A model generated the notes under the pieces. The model was not told the origin of the DNA. It saw nothing but the letters and a program-made list of their open reading frames with translations, and searched no databases. Shown here piece after piece: positions 1 to 11,993 of a stretch of DNA of 64,000 bases (positions are counted from its first letter, which is position 1; the number at the start of each line of letters is the position of its first letter). Source of the DNA: Anomaloglossus baeobatrachus. Lineage: Eukaryota; Chordata; Amphibia; Anura; Aromobatidae. The position numbers were made by a program, and so were the translations under genes. The stretch covers positions 169,435,258 through 169,499,257 of the forward strand of contig NC_134361.1 of the NCBI RefSeq assembly GCF_048569485.1. The letters are read 5' to 3'.

Positions 1-158
1 CCTGGATCTAGGTATTTTTCTATGTCACTATTGAAAGAGGGGTGGGCGCTGGTTTTCACTACTTTGGGGTCACTGGATGTGGCTTGCAACTCTTTCTCAG
101 AGCAGAATGCGGCAAGGTCAGAAAGTTTGAAGACCACTGCAGTAGAGAATTGTACATA
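1..158. other. Left flank, nothing recognised
   Basis: Mixed-composition sequence running up to the first LTR. No motif, splice signal or repeat end was recognised. Its last four bases (CATA, 155-158) are one half of the LTR's target duplication. Confidence 0.5.
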
Positions 159-1349
159 TGTGACGCCCTGGACCCCCCAGGGGTCACAGTACACTAACAT
201 CACACACACACACCCCTTCCCCTGGGTAGGTGACACCAGTCAATCAAATCCTTGTTGCCTCCCTCCAGACTTGATGTCCACACCAGGTGGAGCGGAGCCA
301 GGCAGTTGACCCCACCCACCGAGGAGTTCACAGGCCTGGAGGCGGGAAAAGACAGTAGTTAGTTTGTGGTAGGCAGTGAAAGAGAGAGGAGTGAAAACTG
401 TTGGTGTCTGGGTTGGAGCCCAGGCACGTTCAGCAAGGTCGGCAGACGGTGGTGGCCGTCTGCAGGAGTTGGTGTAGGTCAGCAGAATCGTAGGACCGGG
501 GTCGGGCGGTGGCCCACCGGTACCGAACCGGGGAGCAGATTGAAGCCAAGCACCAAGGCAGGGTACTCAGACCCCGACTAGGCTAGGAGCAGCCGAAAAG
601 GTCAAATTATCTGATTGCGGTCTGGACCTCAGGGGTTCATTCCCACCTAAGTCCCGTCAGAAGGCAACAGCCCAACCCGTCCAGCTAAGTGCCACCGCCA
701 AGGGCCAGAGATCCAAGGGCCAGCGCCTGCGGGCAAACGGGCTCTCCCGACACGTACACGCCGGGGAGCGGACTACCCGTGGGAAGCCATAGGAGTCAAA
801 TACACTTACACAGGTGCAGGAAAATGACAGCCACCATCAACCCGTCCGGGGAGAGTGAGAACACCGCAGCTGGCTGTGGGCCCCGTCCATCCAGCCGTTT
901 GGTTTACCAGAGACTCAATCCTTCTGTGTCTGAGTAAGTACAACAGTGCCATCCAGCACCGCGCTGCACCGCAACGTTGCACCCGCGCCCACGCTGCCTC
1001 CCCGCCTCGGCACCTGCACCTATACCTCCTCCCTACTCCCCAACTGGGGCCCCGGGACCAACAGCCCCTACCCACGGAGGGGTCAACACCTCAGCTGCTC
1101 TCCGCCATCGCTCCCGGGATCTCCCGTCATCAGCAGCGGTGGTGCCCACCATCACCACAACCCCTGGGTGGCGTCACGACTGAAATCCCAAATACCCACC
1201 ACAAACCTCCCCTTTTCACTCGTGGGCGAGGAGGCGCTGCTCGAGCCCCGAGTCCGGCCCCGTGCTCGAGCCACCGAGGAGCAGAAGCACCGGACCCGAG
1301 CGTCAGCGATTTCATTCGAGCGGCGTTCCCCACCCCTCCGCCCGCGACA
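159..1349 (+). mobile_element. Solo LTR, 1.19 kb, family 1 (copy 1 of 3)
   Basis: Seen: the unit opens TGTGACGCCCTGG and closes GCGACA, so it has TG...CA ends. It is flanked on both sides by CATA (155-158 and 1350-1353), a 4-bp target duplication. Two other copies in the window (8,469-9,663 and 49,168-50,333) share its ends, its length and inner blocks such as the one near 280-330. No internal retroviral region is attached. Inference: a solo LTR left by recombination of an endogenous retrovirus-like element; the 4-bp duplication fits gammaretrovirus-type integration. The strand follows the better conserved TGTG end and is provisional. Confidence 0.75.
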
Positions 1350-1452
1350 CATACAGTGATTTTTTTCACACAGAAACCTGTCCGTGTGGGAAAACTGTTG
1401 TTTGAACAGCCCAATTCTTAACTGTATATTATGCTCATCACAGTAAGCCCAT

Positions 1453-1784
1453 AAAGGGCTTGTCCAGGTTTCTCATGAAAGTCTGCAGTCACTCTTTAGA
1501 CTTGTGAATCCTCACAGTGCGCACAGTGTGTGCTGTGAGGATTCTCCTTTGCCGGTGGCGATGTGACCTTAAGTATGCGATATACATGCTCCTGGCCACA
1601 TTCCGACTAGACATGCGCGGCCTCTCTGAATACAATTGAAGGCAGTATACATAGACCACTGGGCCTCACTGCTGACACCGAAGAATCCTCACAGCGCGGA
1701 CTGTACACACGATGTGAGGATTTACAAGTCTGCAGTCACAAAAATAATAGCAGATTGTTGTGATAAACCTGGACAACCCCTTTA
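1453..1784. mobile_element. Fold-back MITE, about 330 bp
   Basis: The left end (AAAGGGCTTGTCCAGGTTT) and right end (AAACCTGGACAACCCCTTT) are inverted repeats. Further in, two blocks around GAATCCTCACAG also face each other, so much of the element could fold on itself. There is no coding potential. It belongs to the AAAGGG(G)TTGTCCAGG-type small repeats common in amphibian genomes. No clean target duplication was found, so the superfamily stays open. Confidence 0.65.
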
Positions 1785-2165
1785 ATCTTACTGACAGACC
1801 CAGTCCTAATACTATCACTGAACAGTACGTATGTCATATACCACAAAGTAGGGGGTAACTTGAAATTTATGGACCCTAGTGCATCCCTAACAGAGCACCA
1901 GACTATCAAGGGTCTTTATGAATTTTGGTCGTCTCATATTGGTCACTGGGACTTTTTTGTCCCCTTGAGTGTGACTTCACCCATTCTACAGTCATGGCCA
2001 AAAGTTTTGAGAATGACACCAAAATTATTTTTTCACATGATCTTTTGCCCTCTGGTTTTTAATTGTGTTTGTCTGATGTTTACATCACATACAGAAATAT
2101 AATTGCAATCATATTATGAGTACCAAAAGGTTATATTGACAGTTAGAATGAGTTAATGCAGCAAG

Positions 2166-3182
2166 TCAATATTTGCAATGTTGACTCTTCTTCTTCAGGA
2201 CCTCTGCAATTCTCCCGGGCATGCTCTCAATCAACTTCTGGACCAAATCCTGACTGATAGCTGTCCATTCTTGCATAAGCAATGCTTGCATTTTGCCAGA
2301 ATTTGTTGGTTTTTGTTTGTCCACCCGTCTCTCGATGATTGCCCACAAGTTCTCAATGGGATTAAGATCTGGGGAGTTTCCATGCCATGGACCCAAAATC
2401 TCTATGTTTTGTTCCATGAGTCATTTAGTGATCACCTTTGCTTTATGGCAAGGTGGTCCATCATGCTGGAAAAGGCATTGTTGGGCGCCAAACTGCTCTT
2501 GGACAGTTGGGAGAAGTTGCTCTTGGAGGACATTCTGGTACCATTCTTTATTCATGGCTGTGTTTTTAGGCAAGACTATGAGTGAGCCGATTCCCTTGGT
2601 TGAGAAGCAACCCCACACATGAATCATTTCAGGATGCTTAACAGTTGGCATGAGACAAGACCTGTGGTAGCGCTCACCTCTTCTTCTCCTAATAAGCTGT
2701 TTTCCAGATGTCCCAAATAATCGAAAAGGGGATTCATCTGAGAAAATGACTTTACCCCAGTCCTCTGCAGTCCACTCCCTGTACCTTTTGCAGAATATCA
2801 GTCGGTCCATGATGTTTTTTCTGGAGAGAAGTGGCTTCTTTGCTGCCCTCCTTGAATCCAGGCCTTGCTCAAAGAGTCTCCGCCTCACAGTGCGTGCAGA
2901 AGCACTCACACCAGCCTGCTGCCATTGCTGAGCTAGCTCGGCACCGCTGGTAGTCCGATCCCGCAGCTGAAACAGTTTTAAGATATGGTACTGGCGTTTG
3001 CTGGTCCTTCTTGGGCGCCCTGGAGCCTTTTTGGCAACAATGGAAGCTCTCTCCTTGAAGTTCTTGATGATGCGATAGATTGTTGACTGAGGTGCAATCT
3101 TTGTAGCTGCGATACTCTTCCCTGTTAGGCCATTTTTGTGCAGAGCAATGATGTCTGCACGTGTTTCTTTAGAGATAACCAT
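2166..3182 (-). pseudogene. Tc1-type transposase, one in-frame stop
   Basis: DNA-cutting and joining enzyme of the Tc1 element. From the ATG at 3,182-3,180 (MVISKETRADIIALHKNG) it reads 338 codons, the usual family length. An N-terminal helix-turn-helix pair with a GRPRR hook (K-APGRPRRTS) is followed by the DDE domain: first D in FSDESPF, second D in QHDGPPCHKAK, and E in SPDLNPIENLW. A single TGA at 2,420-2,418, 12 codons after the second D, breaks the frame; otherwise it is open to its natural end (KSQHCKY). The original start context is gone: the hAT inserted across the start codon, and the 8-bp duplication (ATGGTTAT on this strand) put a new copy of ATG at the hAT junction. The frame also runs open upstream into hAT sequence for 17 codons. 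Confidence 0.92.
3175..3182. repeat. 8-bp target duplication of the hAT (left copy)
   Basis: ATAACCAT here and at 12,955-12,962, directly outside the two hAT ends. On the minus strand it reads ATGGTTAT, the first eight bases of the Tc1 transposase coding sequence, so both copies carry the start codon. Confidence 0.93.
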
Positions 3183-3564
3183 TAGTGATGAGCGAGCATG
3201 CTTGTCACTACTCGGTACTCGCACGAGTATCACTGTACTCGGGCTGCTCGGCGGGGACCGAGTAATCTCGCGATACTCGTGCTTTACTCGTGGTCTTCAT
3301 TTCTGCATGTTGGCGCTCTTTTGAGAGCCAGCCCTCATGCAGGGATTGGCTGGCAGACCACTGCAATGCCACAGCCCTGTTAGTTGTGGAATTGCAGTGA
3401 TTGGCCGGCCTGCACAGCGTCACCGAGCCTTTATATAGGCCGGCGCGCTGTGCTCTGCTCACAGCTATTCTGACAGTGAGTGTAGGGAGAGTGTCGCTGA
3501 TTCAGGGAAAGCTTTGCGGCCCTTTATAGTTAGTTCCGGAGCAGGGCTGCAAACAGTGTGACCA

Positions 3565-3770
3565 GAAGTCCTTCTCAGGACTATTCTAGTTGTATACAGG
3601 CAGGCAGGGTATAGCCAGGTCGGAGTACAGTAGCAGAGTCCTTCTCAGGACTATTGTTGCTATATACAGGCAGGGTATAGCCAGGTCGGAATACAGGCTA
3701 GTGACCAGAAGAGTCCTTGTCAGGACTATTGTAGCAGTATACAGGCAGGCAGGCAGGGTATATATAGCCA
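3565..3770. repeat. Short tandem repeat in the hAT left arm
   Basis: About three imperfect copies of a 75-80 bp unit containing GTCCTTCTCAGGACTATT, TATACAGGCAG and GGGTATAGCCAGGTCGG. It lies just outside the 184-bp array and is part of the hAT subterminal region. Confidence 0.75.
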
Positions 3771-3841
3771 TTCCTAGTGGTGACCGTATACCAGCCTTCA
3801 TCATATCTGGGGCTGGTGTACACAGTGTAAAACAGTCCAGA

Positions 3842-6519
3842 TAGTGTCAGACTTCTCAGTAATTGTCGCTCCTAAAAACCAGTTATGTTCTTATTGCGTC
3901 CGTGCTTGCATTTAAAAACAGCACGTGTGTGGCAGTCGGTGGCAGGGTACAGGTGCGCGTTTTGCACAAACTATTATATAACGCACAAGTCTAGTGTATA
4001 ATACACGTCAGTCAGCAGTGTCTGATAGTGTCAGACTTCTCAGTAATTGTCGCTCCTAAAAACCAGTTATGTTCTTATTGCGTCCGTGCTTGCATTTAAA
4101 AACAGCACGTGTGTGGCAGTCGGTGGCAGGGTACAGGTGCGCGTTTTGCACAAACTATTATATAACGCACAAGTCTAGTGTATAATACACGTCAGTCAGC
4201 AGTGTCTGATAGTGTCAGACTTCTCAGTAATTGTCGCTCCTAAAAACCAGTTAGGTTCTTATTGCGTCCGTGCTTGCATTTAAAAACAGCACGTGTGTGG
4301 CAGTCGGTGGCAGGGTACAGGTGCGCGTTTTGCACAAACTATTATATAACGCACAAGTCTAGTGTATAATACACGTCAGTCAGCAGTGTCTGATAGTGTC
4401 AGACTTCTCAGTAATTGTCGCTCCTAAAAACCAGTTAGGTTCTTATTGCGTCCGTGCTTGCATTTAAAAACAGCACGTGTGTGGCAGTCGGTGGCAGGGT
4501 ACAGGTGCGCGTTTTGCACAAACTATTATATAACGCACAAGTCTAGTGTATAATACACGTCAGTCAGCAGTGTCTGATAGTGTCAGACTTCTCAGTAATT
4601 GTCGCTCCTAAAAACCAGTTAGGTTCTTATTGCGTCCGTGCTTGCATTTAAAAACAGCACGTGTGTGGCAGTCGGTGGCAGGGTACAGGTGCGCGTTTTG
4701 CACAAACTATTATATAACGCACAAGTCTAGTGTATAATACACGTCAGTCAGCAGTGTCTGATAGTGTCAGACTTCTCAGTAATTGTCGCTCCTAAAAACC
4801 AGTTAGGTTCTTATTGCGTCCGTGCTTGCATTTAAAAACAGCACGTGTGTGGCAGTCGGTGGCAGGGTACAGGTGCGCGTTTTGCACAAACTATTATATA
4901 ACGCACAAGTCTAGTGTATAATACACGTCAGTCAGCAGTGTCTGATAGTGTCAGACTTCTCAGTAATTGTCGCTCCTAAAAACCAGTTAGGTTCTTATTG
5001 CGTCCGTGCTTGCATTTAAAAACAGCACGTGTGTGGCAGTCGGTGGCAGGGTACAGGTGCGCGTTTTGCACAAACTATTATATAACGCACAAGTCTAGTG
5101 TATAATACACGTCAGTCAGCAGTGTCTGATAGTGTCAGACTTCTCAGTAATTGTCGCTCCTAAAAACCAGTTAGGTTCTTATTGCGTCCGTGCTTGCATT
5201 TAAAAACAGCACGTGTGTGGCAGTCGGTGGCAGGGTACAGGTGCGCGTTTTGCACAAACTATTATATAACGCACAAGTCTAGTGTATAATACACGTCAGT
5301 CAGCAGTGTCTGATAGTGTCAGACTTCTCAGTAATTGTCGCTCCTAAAAACCAGTTAGGTTCTTATTGCGTCCGTGCTTGCATTTAAAAACAGCACGTGT
5401 GTGGCAGTCGGTGGCAGGGTACAGGTGCGCGTTTTGCACAAACTATTATATAACGCACAAGTCTAGTGTATAATACACGTCAGTCAGCAGTGTCTGATAG
5501 TGTCAGACTTCTCAGTAATTGTCGCTCCTAAAAACCAGTTATGTTCTTATTGCGTCCGTGCTTGCATTTAAAAACAGCACGTGTGTGGCAGTCGGTGGCA
5601 GGGTACAGGTGCGCGTTTTGCACAAACTATTATATAACGCACAAGTCTAGTGTATAATACACGTCAGTCAGCAGTGTCTGATAGTGTCAGACTTCTCAGT
5701 AATTGTCGCTCCTAAAAACCAGTTATGTTCTTATTGCGTCCGTGCTTGCATTTAAAAACAGCACGTGTGTGGCAGTCGGTGGCAGGGTACAGGTGCGCGT
5801 TTTGCACAAACTATTATATAACGCACAAGTCTAGTGTATAATACACGTCAGTCAGCAGTGTCTGATAGTGTCAGACTTCTCAGTAATTGTCGCTCCTAAA
5901 AACCAGTTATGTTCTTATTGCGTCCGTGCTTGCATTTAAAAACAGCACGTGTGTGGCAGTCGGTGGCAGGGTACAGGTGCGCGTTTTGCACAAACTATTA
6001 TATAACGCACAAGTCTAGTGTATAATACACGTCAGTCAGCAGTGTCTGATAGTGTCAGACTTCTCAGTAATTGTCGCTCCTAAAAACCAGTTAGGTTCTT
6101 ATTGCGTCCGTGCTTGCATTTAAAAACAGCACGTGTGTGGCAGTCGGTGGCAGGGTACAGGTGCGCGTTTTGCACAAACTATTATATAACGCACAAGTCT
6201 AGTGTATAATACACGTCAGTCAGCAGTGTCTGATAGTGTCAGACTTCTCAGTAATTGTCGCTCCTAAAAACCAGTTAGGTTCTTATTGCGTCCGTGCTTG
6301 CATTTAAAAACAGCACGTGTGTGGCAGTCGGTGGCAGGGTACAGGTGCGCGTTTTGCACAAACTATTATATAACGCACAAGTCTAGTGTATAATACACGT
6401 CAGTCAGCAGTGTCTGATAGTGTCAGACTTCTCAGTAATTGTCGCTCCTAAAAACCAGTTAGGTTCTTATTGCGTCCGTGCTTGCATTTAAAAACAGCAC
6501 GTGTGTGGCAGTCGGTGGC
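3842..6519. repeat. 184-bp tandem array, about 14.5 copies, inside the hAT
   Basis: The unit beginning TAGTGTCAGACTTCTC recurs every 184 bp (phase points 3,851, 4,035, 4,219, 4,403 and on) to a partial last copy that stops in GTCGGTGGCAG near 6,519. By eye the copies are almost identical. One site, CCAGTTATG versus CCAGTTAGG, varies in blocks: T in copies 1-2, G in 3-9, T in 10-12, G in 13-15. A single diverged inverted relative lies at 11,994-12,137 in the other arm. This suggests a subterminal inverted repeat that expanded recently on one side. Confidence 0.95.
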
Positions 6520-8468
6520 AGCGTCAGGCTCCACGTTGTCCCTGGATAGAGACGTGCATGAGGGCCTCAAAACATTGTTCCCATTGCAAAGGAGTGGGTC
6601 TCCTGTCGTTGTAATGTCCATTCTGCAAAGAATGGGCGAAAAAATTTACCACTGGGGGTATACCTGAAACAAAGGCCTAAGTATTGCAATTTGTAACGGT
6701 CATCATCATGGTGGCGCATGAGGAGAAGGAGGAGCAGTCCAGCGATTAGCCAAACTCCAGAAGTGTGTACCCATGGGTGAGTGGAGGTACATGGCAAACT
6801 TTAAATTCCGCTCTCATTTGCTGGTGGTGTGGTGAAGTCTGGCCCAATCCAACCCTTGTTCATCTTGATCAGAGTCAGCTTGTCAGCATTTTCAGTTGAC
6901 AGGCGGGTGCGTTTATCTGTAATGATTCCACCTGCGGCACTAAAAACACGCTCTGACAAAACGCTAGCAGCAGGGCAGGCCAGGCCTTCCAAGGCGTAGA
7001 GAGCCAATTCATGCCACGTGTCCAGCTTGGATACCCAATAATTGTAAGGCACAGAGGAATGTCGGAGTACAGTTGTTCGATCTGCAAGGTACTCCTTCAG
7101 CATCTGGGCAAACTTAGGATTTCTTGTGGCACTACCCCGCACCTCAGGGGCTGTGGTACGTGAGGGGCTGAGAAAACTGTCACACATCTTAAAGACTGTT
7201 CCCCTACCTCTGGCGGATTGGACTTGTGCCTCTCTCGGCTGTACGCCTCGGTTGTCCACTGATTCATGACCTATGCCGCTAGCGTTTTGTGAGGGGAATG
7301 CTTTGCCTACTTCCGTGACTATGGCCTTCTGGAACTGCTGCATTTTGCCTGACCTCTCCGCCTCGGGAATAAGAGACATAAAGTTCTCCTTTTAGCGTGG
7401 GTCTAACAGTGTTACCAACCAGTAATGATTGTCGGCCAAGATGTTCTTAACGCGAGGGTCACGAGACAGGCAGCTTACCATAAAGTCAGCCATGTGTGCC
7501 AGACTCTTAACAGCCATCACTTCAGTATCCTGACCGACACGATGACTGAACATGCTGTCCTCCTCCTCCTCATCATCTACCCTGTCCTCTGGCCAGCCAC
7601 GCTGAACCGAGGATATGACTGCATGTCATATCCTCAATTTGGCCAGAGAGTTGCTCCATGTCTTCATCCTCCTCCTCGTCATAGTCCTCCACTGCACGTT
7701 GTGATGAGACGAGGCTGGGCTGTGTGTTATCATCACCCACACCCACTACTGTTTCTTGCTGAAACTCATCGCGCTCCGCCTGCAATGCATCATGTTTGTT
7801 TTCTGAGCAGAGACCATTTTAGAAGGCAGAGAAGCGGTATGGTGACGCTAATAATGTCGTCATCGCCGCTCACCATCTTGTTGTAGTCCTCAAAGTTTTG
7901 GCGGATGGTGCATAGGTCGGACATCCATCTCCACTCCTCAGGTGTTATGTGTGGAGTTTGACCCATTTCCCGACGGCTTAGGTGATGCAGGTACTCAACA
8001 ACTGCCCTCTTCTGCTCACATATCCTGACCAACATGTGCAGAGTTGAATTCCAACGCGTGGGGACATCACACACCAGTCTGTGTGCCGGAAGATGCAAAC
8101 GGCGTCTTAAGGCGGCAAGGCCGGCTGAAGCAGTAGGTGACTTTCGAAAATGTGCAGACAGGCGGCGAACTTTTACCAGCAGATCAGACAGCTCTGACTA
8201 TGACTTTAGAAACCGCTGAACCTCGAGGTTGAGCACATGGGCCAAGCATGGAACATGTGTCAGCTGGCCTCGCCTCAAAGCCGCCACCAGGTTCCGGCCA
8301 TTGTCACACACCACCTTTCCTGGCTTTAGGTTCAGAGTTGTGAGCCAGTGATCTGCCTGCTGTTTCAGAGCTGTCCACACCTCTTCTGCATTGTGGGGTT
8401 TGTCACCTATGCAGATTAGCTTCAGCACTGCCTGTTGCCGCTTCGCCGAGGCAGTGCTGCAGTGCTTC

Positions 8469-9663
8469 TGTGTCGCCCTGGACAAGCCAGGGGCCACAGA
8501 GCACAACACTTAAACACCCCACACTCCCTGCAGGCATATCATAGTCAAAACACAAAATCCTTGTTGCCTTCCCCAGGGGCTGTTGTCCACACCAGGGTGT
8601 GGAGCCAGGCGGTTGGTCTCCACCCACCGAGGAGGAGGGAAAACACAGGCAGTGAGAGTTAAGCTAAGGAAGTGGAAGGAGGAAAGTAGTAGAGAGGAGA
8701 AAAGTGACAGCAAAGAGCCTGAAGTTGGTCCGGGTGTGTGGCCTGGACAGGACAGCAAGGTTGGCAGGATGTGCTGACCGTCTGCAGTGGAGGCCGATTG
8801 GAGTCTGCCGTAAGGACCGTGGACGGGTGGTGACCCGGCCGTACCGGACCGGTATACAAAGCGAAGCCAGCACCATTGGCAGAGGACTTTCGGATCCCGG
8901 CAAGGCTTGGTGTCGCCGTGAATTTGCCAAATCCGTTATTGAAGGGGACCTCAGGGTTTCCAAACAGCCAAGTCCAGATAGAAGGCAACCGTACAACCGT
9001 GAAGGGGAGACACAGCCACCGGCAAGGGCAACCGTCTCCCAGGGCCAGCGCCTGTGGGCAAAAGGGGCTCCTCCGGCCCATATCCAGGTCAGGGAGCGGG
9101 TTACCGTTGGGAAACCATCACTACCAACACTTAACTTCGGTGCAGGGAGAGACAGTCATCACTAACCTGCAGGGAGGAACAACCGCAGCCGTCCGAGTGA
9201 CCTGTCCATCCAGCCACTTGTTTTACCCTGAACTGTGTCATCATCATTGGGCTGAGTGAGTACCTCCGTGCCGTGCGGCACAGCGCTGCCCCTGCGACCA
9301 TGCACTTCATCAGGCCCCGCAACCCGCCTGTCATCCATCTCTACCCCATCACCAGGCCCCGGGACAACCAACCCCCCTACCCACGTAGGGGAGAAATAAC
9401 AACAAAGCTGCTCCCTGTCACAGGCTCCCGGGATCCCCGTCCAGAGCAGCGGTGGTGTCCACACAATCACCACAACCGTGGGTGGCGTCACGGACAATAT
9501 CCCCAAAACCCAAACCACCCCTTTTCACTCACGGGCGAGTAGCGCCGCTCGAGTCCCCGGGATCCGGCCATCGCTCGAGCCAACGAGCAGCAGCAGCCGT
9601 AGAGCTGCGTCAGCCGGACCCGAGCAGTGGGAGAGCGCACCGTCCCCTCCTCCGCCAGCGACA
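8469..9663 (+). mobile_element. Solo LTR, 1.2 kb, family 1 (copy 2), inside the hAT transposase
   Basis: It opens TGTGTCGCCCTGG and ends GCGACA, as in the copy at 159-1,349. Flanking tetramers are CTTC and CTTA, a 4-bp duplication with one difference. It interrupts the hAT coding region between the first-D block and the second-D block, so it is younger than the hAT. No internal viral region remains. Confidence 0.78.
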
Positions 9664-10544
9664 CTTACAGCTTGGGACTGGTGTGGAGGGTAAAGTGGAT
9701 CAGGATGCGCAGGAGGAGGAGGAGGCTGAGGAGCATGACATTCCGGAGCTGTAGAGTGTGTGTGAAACCCTGACTGAGGTAGGGCCTGCAAAACTTGGTG
9801 TGTGAAGGACGTATTCCGTCCCTCGCTCAGACTGGGTCCCAGCTTGCACAATATTAACCCAGTGTGACGTCAACGAGATGTAGCGGCCTTGCCCACATGC
9901 ACTTGTCCACGTGTCTGTGGTTAGGTGGACTTTGGCTGAAACAGCGTTGTTCCGGGCACGTGTGATGTTTTGTGACACGTGGTTAGTTATGCAATGCGGG
10001 GACGGCACACAGGGAGAAATAGTGGCGGCTGTGGACCGAGTAACGTGGGACAGCTGCCACCATCAGTTCGCGGAATGCTTCTGTCTCAACCAGCCTAAAA
10101 GGCAACATTTCCAGCGCAAGCAGTCGCGAAATGTTAGCATTTAGAACTGTGGCATGTGGGGTGTTGGCAGTGTATTTGCGCCTGCGCTCAAAGGTTTCCT
10201 GAATGGATAACTGAACGTTGCGCTGGGACAAGGACGTGCTTGATGATGGTGTTCTTTCTGCGTAGGCAACTGCAGGTGCAGGAGTGGAGGAGGCTTGTTC
10301 GCAGGCAGCATGGACAGGGGATTGGCTCGCATGCACAACCAGCGAAGACGTAGCAGTGACATCAGCAAGCACTGCTCCTCGACTCTGTTGTACTTCCCAC
10401 AAAGTCGGGTGCTTGGCTGACATGTGCCTGATCATGCTGGTGGTGGTCAGGCTGCTAGTTTTGGTACCCCTGGTGATGCTGGCATGGCAGGTGTTGCAAA
10501 TGGCCTTTTTAGAATCATCTGGAGCCAACTTAAAAAACTGCCAG

Positions 10545-11196
10545 TGTCAGAGTTCCTGGTTTTCCAGTTTTCTTTTGAAAGAGCTTGCCCTTTGTTAACA
10601 TGGAGTTTTCTGTTATGTTGCCCTACTTCCTGTCCATCTGTTTAAAAGCCGCCCCTAAAGCTTAGTCCAGTGCCTGAGTATACTGCTTCCTGTGTGCTCC
10701 TGCCCTGCTGCTTTTGGTTCCTGATTGTTATTCGGATCCTCTTGGAAAACAACCGACACCGACTCTGGACTTCATCTGGTATCATCTAGCTGTACCTGGA
10801 CTCCGTTTGCCGTCTTTGGTCGGAACTTCTGCCCGGTTCCTTCCGTTTAATACCACTCTGGACTCACATCACGTACAGACATTTTTCGACTTACCTATTG
10901 CCCTTTTGTGTCCCGGCTGCTGCGCATTTAGGGCTTCTGGGGTGATTGCCAGACAGTCCCTGTATAGGGGTTTGCTGTTGGTGGTCTCCCTGGGGGAGTC
11001 CGGTGCGCGGTACCGGGAATTCCCTTTCGCTCAGTCCCTGGAAGGTATTTCCTGTATTTATGTTCTACTGTGTTTTTGTTCCGTTTATGTACATATTTGC
11101 TGGTTGCATATTATAAATGTCTTGCACCAAGAACTCGTCTCTGGTTGTCATTGCCCTAACGCAATCGAAATCCTCAATACATACAATAGTATTACA
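10545..11196 (+). mobile_element. Solo LTR, 652 bp, with 5-bp target duplication
   Basis: TGTCAGAGTTCC at the left and GTATTACA at the right give TG...CA ends. Both flanks are GCCAG (10,540-10,544 and 11,197-11,201), a perfect 5-bp duplication. A TATAAATGTCTTGCACC block sits near the 3' end, as in many LTRs of Ty3/Gypsy-like or retroviral elements. It sits within the BED-finger coding sequence of the hAT, and hAT reading resumes on each side. A different family from the 1.2-kb LTRs. Confidence 0.8.
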
Positions 11197-11993
11197 GCCA
11201 GACTCGGGAAGACCTAACATTTGTACAGGCACCTTGTGTCGTGTTGTTCCGGGGAACAGTTGACTGACGTCTGCCTGGGGCCACCACTCTGCTTCTTACT
11301 GCCTGTTGTGATGCTACGCCTCCCTCCCCCTGTGCACTGCTGTCCTCGCTCTGCATATCCTCCTGCCAGGTTGGGTCAGTTACTGGATCATCCACCACGT
11401 CGTCTTCCTCTTCCGCACCCTGCTCCTCCTCCTGACTTCCTGACAATTGTGTCTCATCATCGGCCACCCCTTGTTGAGACACGTTGCCAACTTCGTGAGA
11501 ACGTGGCTGCTCAAATATTTGTGCATCTGTACATACAATCTCGTCATGGCCCACTTCAACAGGAGCTGGCGAGAGGCCAGAATTTGTGAATGGAAACGTG
11601 AACGAACAGCTATTCCGAGTGTCCAAGTGTGGGATCAGTAATGTCCGTGGACGTGTACTCGGCCTGGTGGTAGGAAGGAGGATCAGGTTCTGAAATGTGC
11701 GGTGCAGTATCACGGCTACTGACACTTGACCGTGTGGAAGACAGAGTGTTTGTGGTGGTGCCAATCTGACTGGAAGCATTATCCGCTATCCAACTAACAA
11801 CCTGTTGACACTGGTCTTGGTTCAAGAGGGGTGTACTGCTGCGGTCCCCAAGAATTTGGGACAGGACGTGCGAGCGACTAGATGTGGCCCTTTGTTGTGG
11901 CGAAATTAGAGCTTGCACACAACCTCGGTGTCTGCCTGCACCACCATCACGTCCACTTCCTTGTTCGTTGACAACGCCCTTGCGCATTTTGCA

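Larger units (their letters stand above)
6801..11779 (-). pseudogene. hAT transposase remnant (BED finger to dimerisation domain)
   Basis: Pieces in family order on the minus strand. An acidic N-terminal region lies at 11,779-11,220. A BED zinc finger (FFKLAPDDSKKAICNTC then HMSAKHP) is split by the LTR at 10,545-11,196. VHLTTDTWTSACGQGRYISL (about 9,940-9,860) holds the first catalytic-type D. After the second LTR come VVCDNGRNLVAALR (second D) and CLAHVLNLEV (CxxH block) at about 8,310-8,215, then DVPTRWNSTLHML near 8,060. The C-terminal hAT dimerisation domain at 7,050-6,830 has LSERVFSAAGGIITDKRTRL. Frames change several times even apart from the LTRs, so it is dead; the N-terminal limit is uncertain. 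Role when alive: transposition of the hAT and its MITEs. Confidence 0.88.

Noticed and set aside
2178-2622. Plus-strand frames over the Tc1 transposase
   Set aside because: Antisense shadows of the transposase.
3842-6519. CRISPR-like regular array
   Set aside because: The unit is 184 bp and the copies are contiguous with no variable spacers; it is a tandem repeat inside a eukaryotic hAT transposon.
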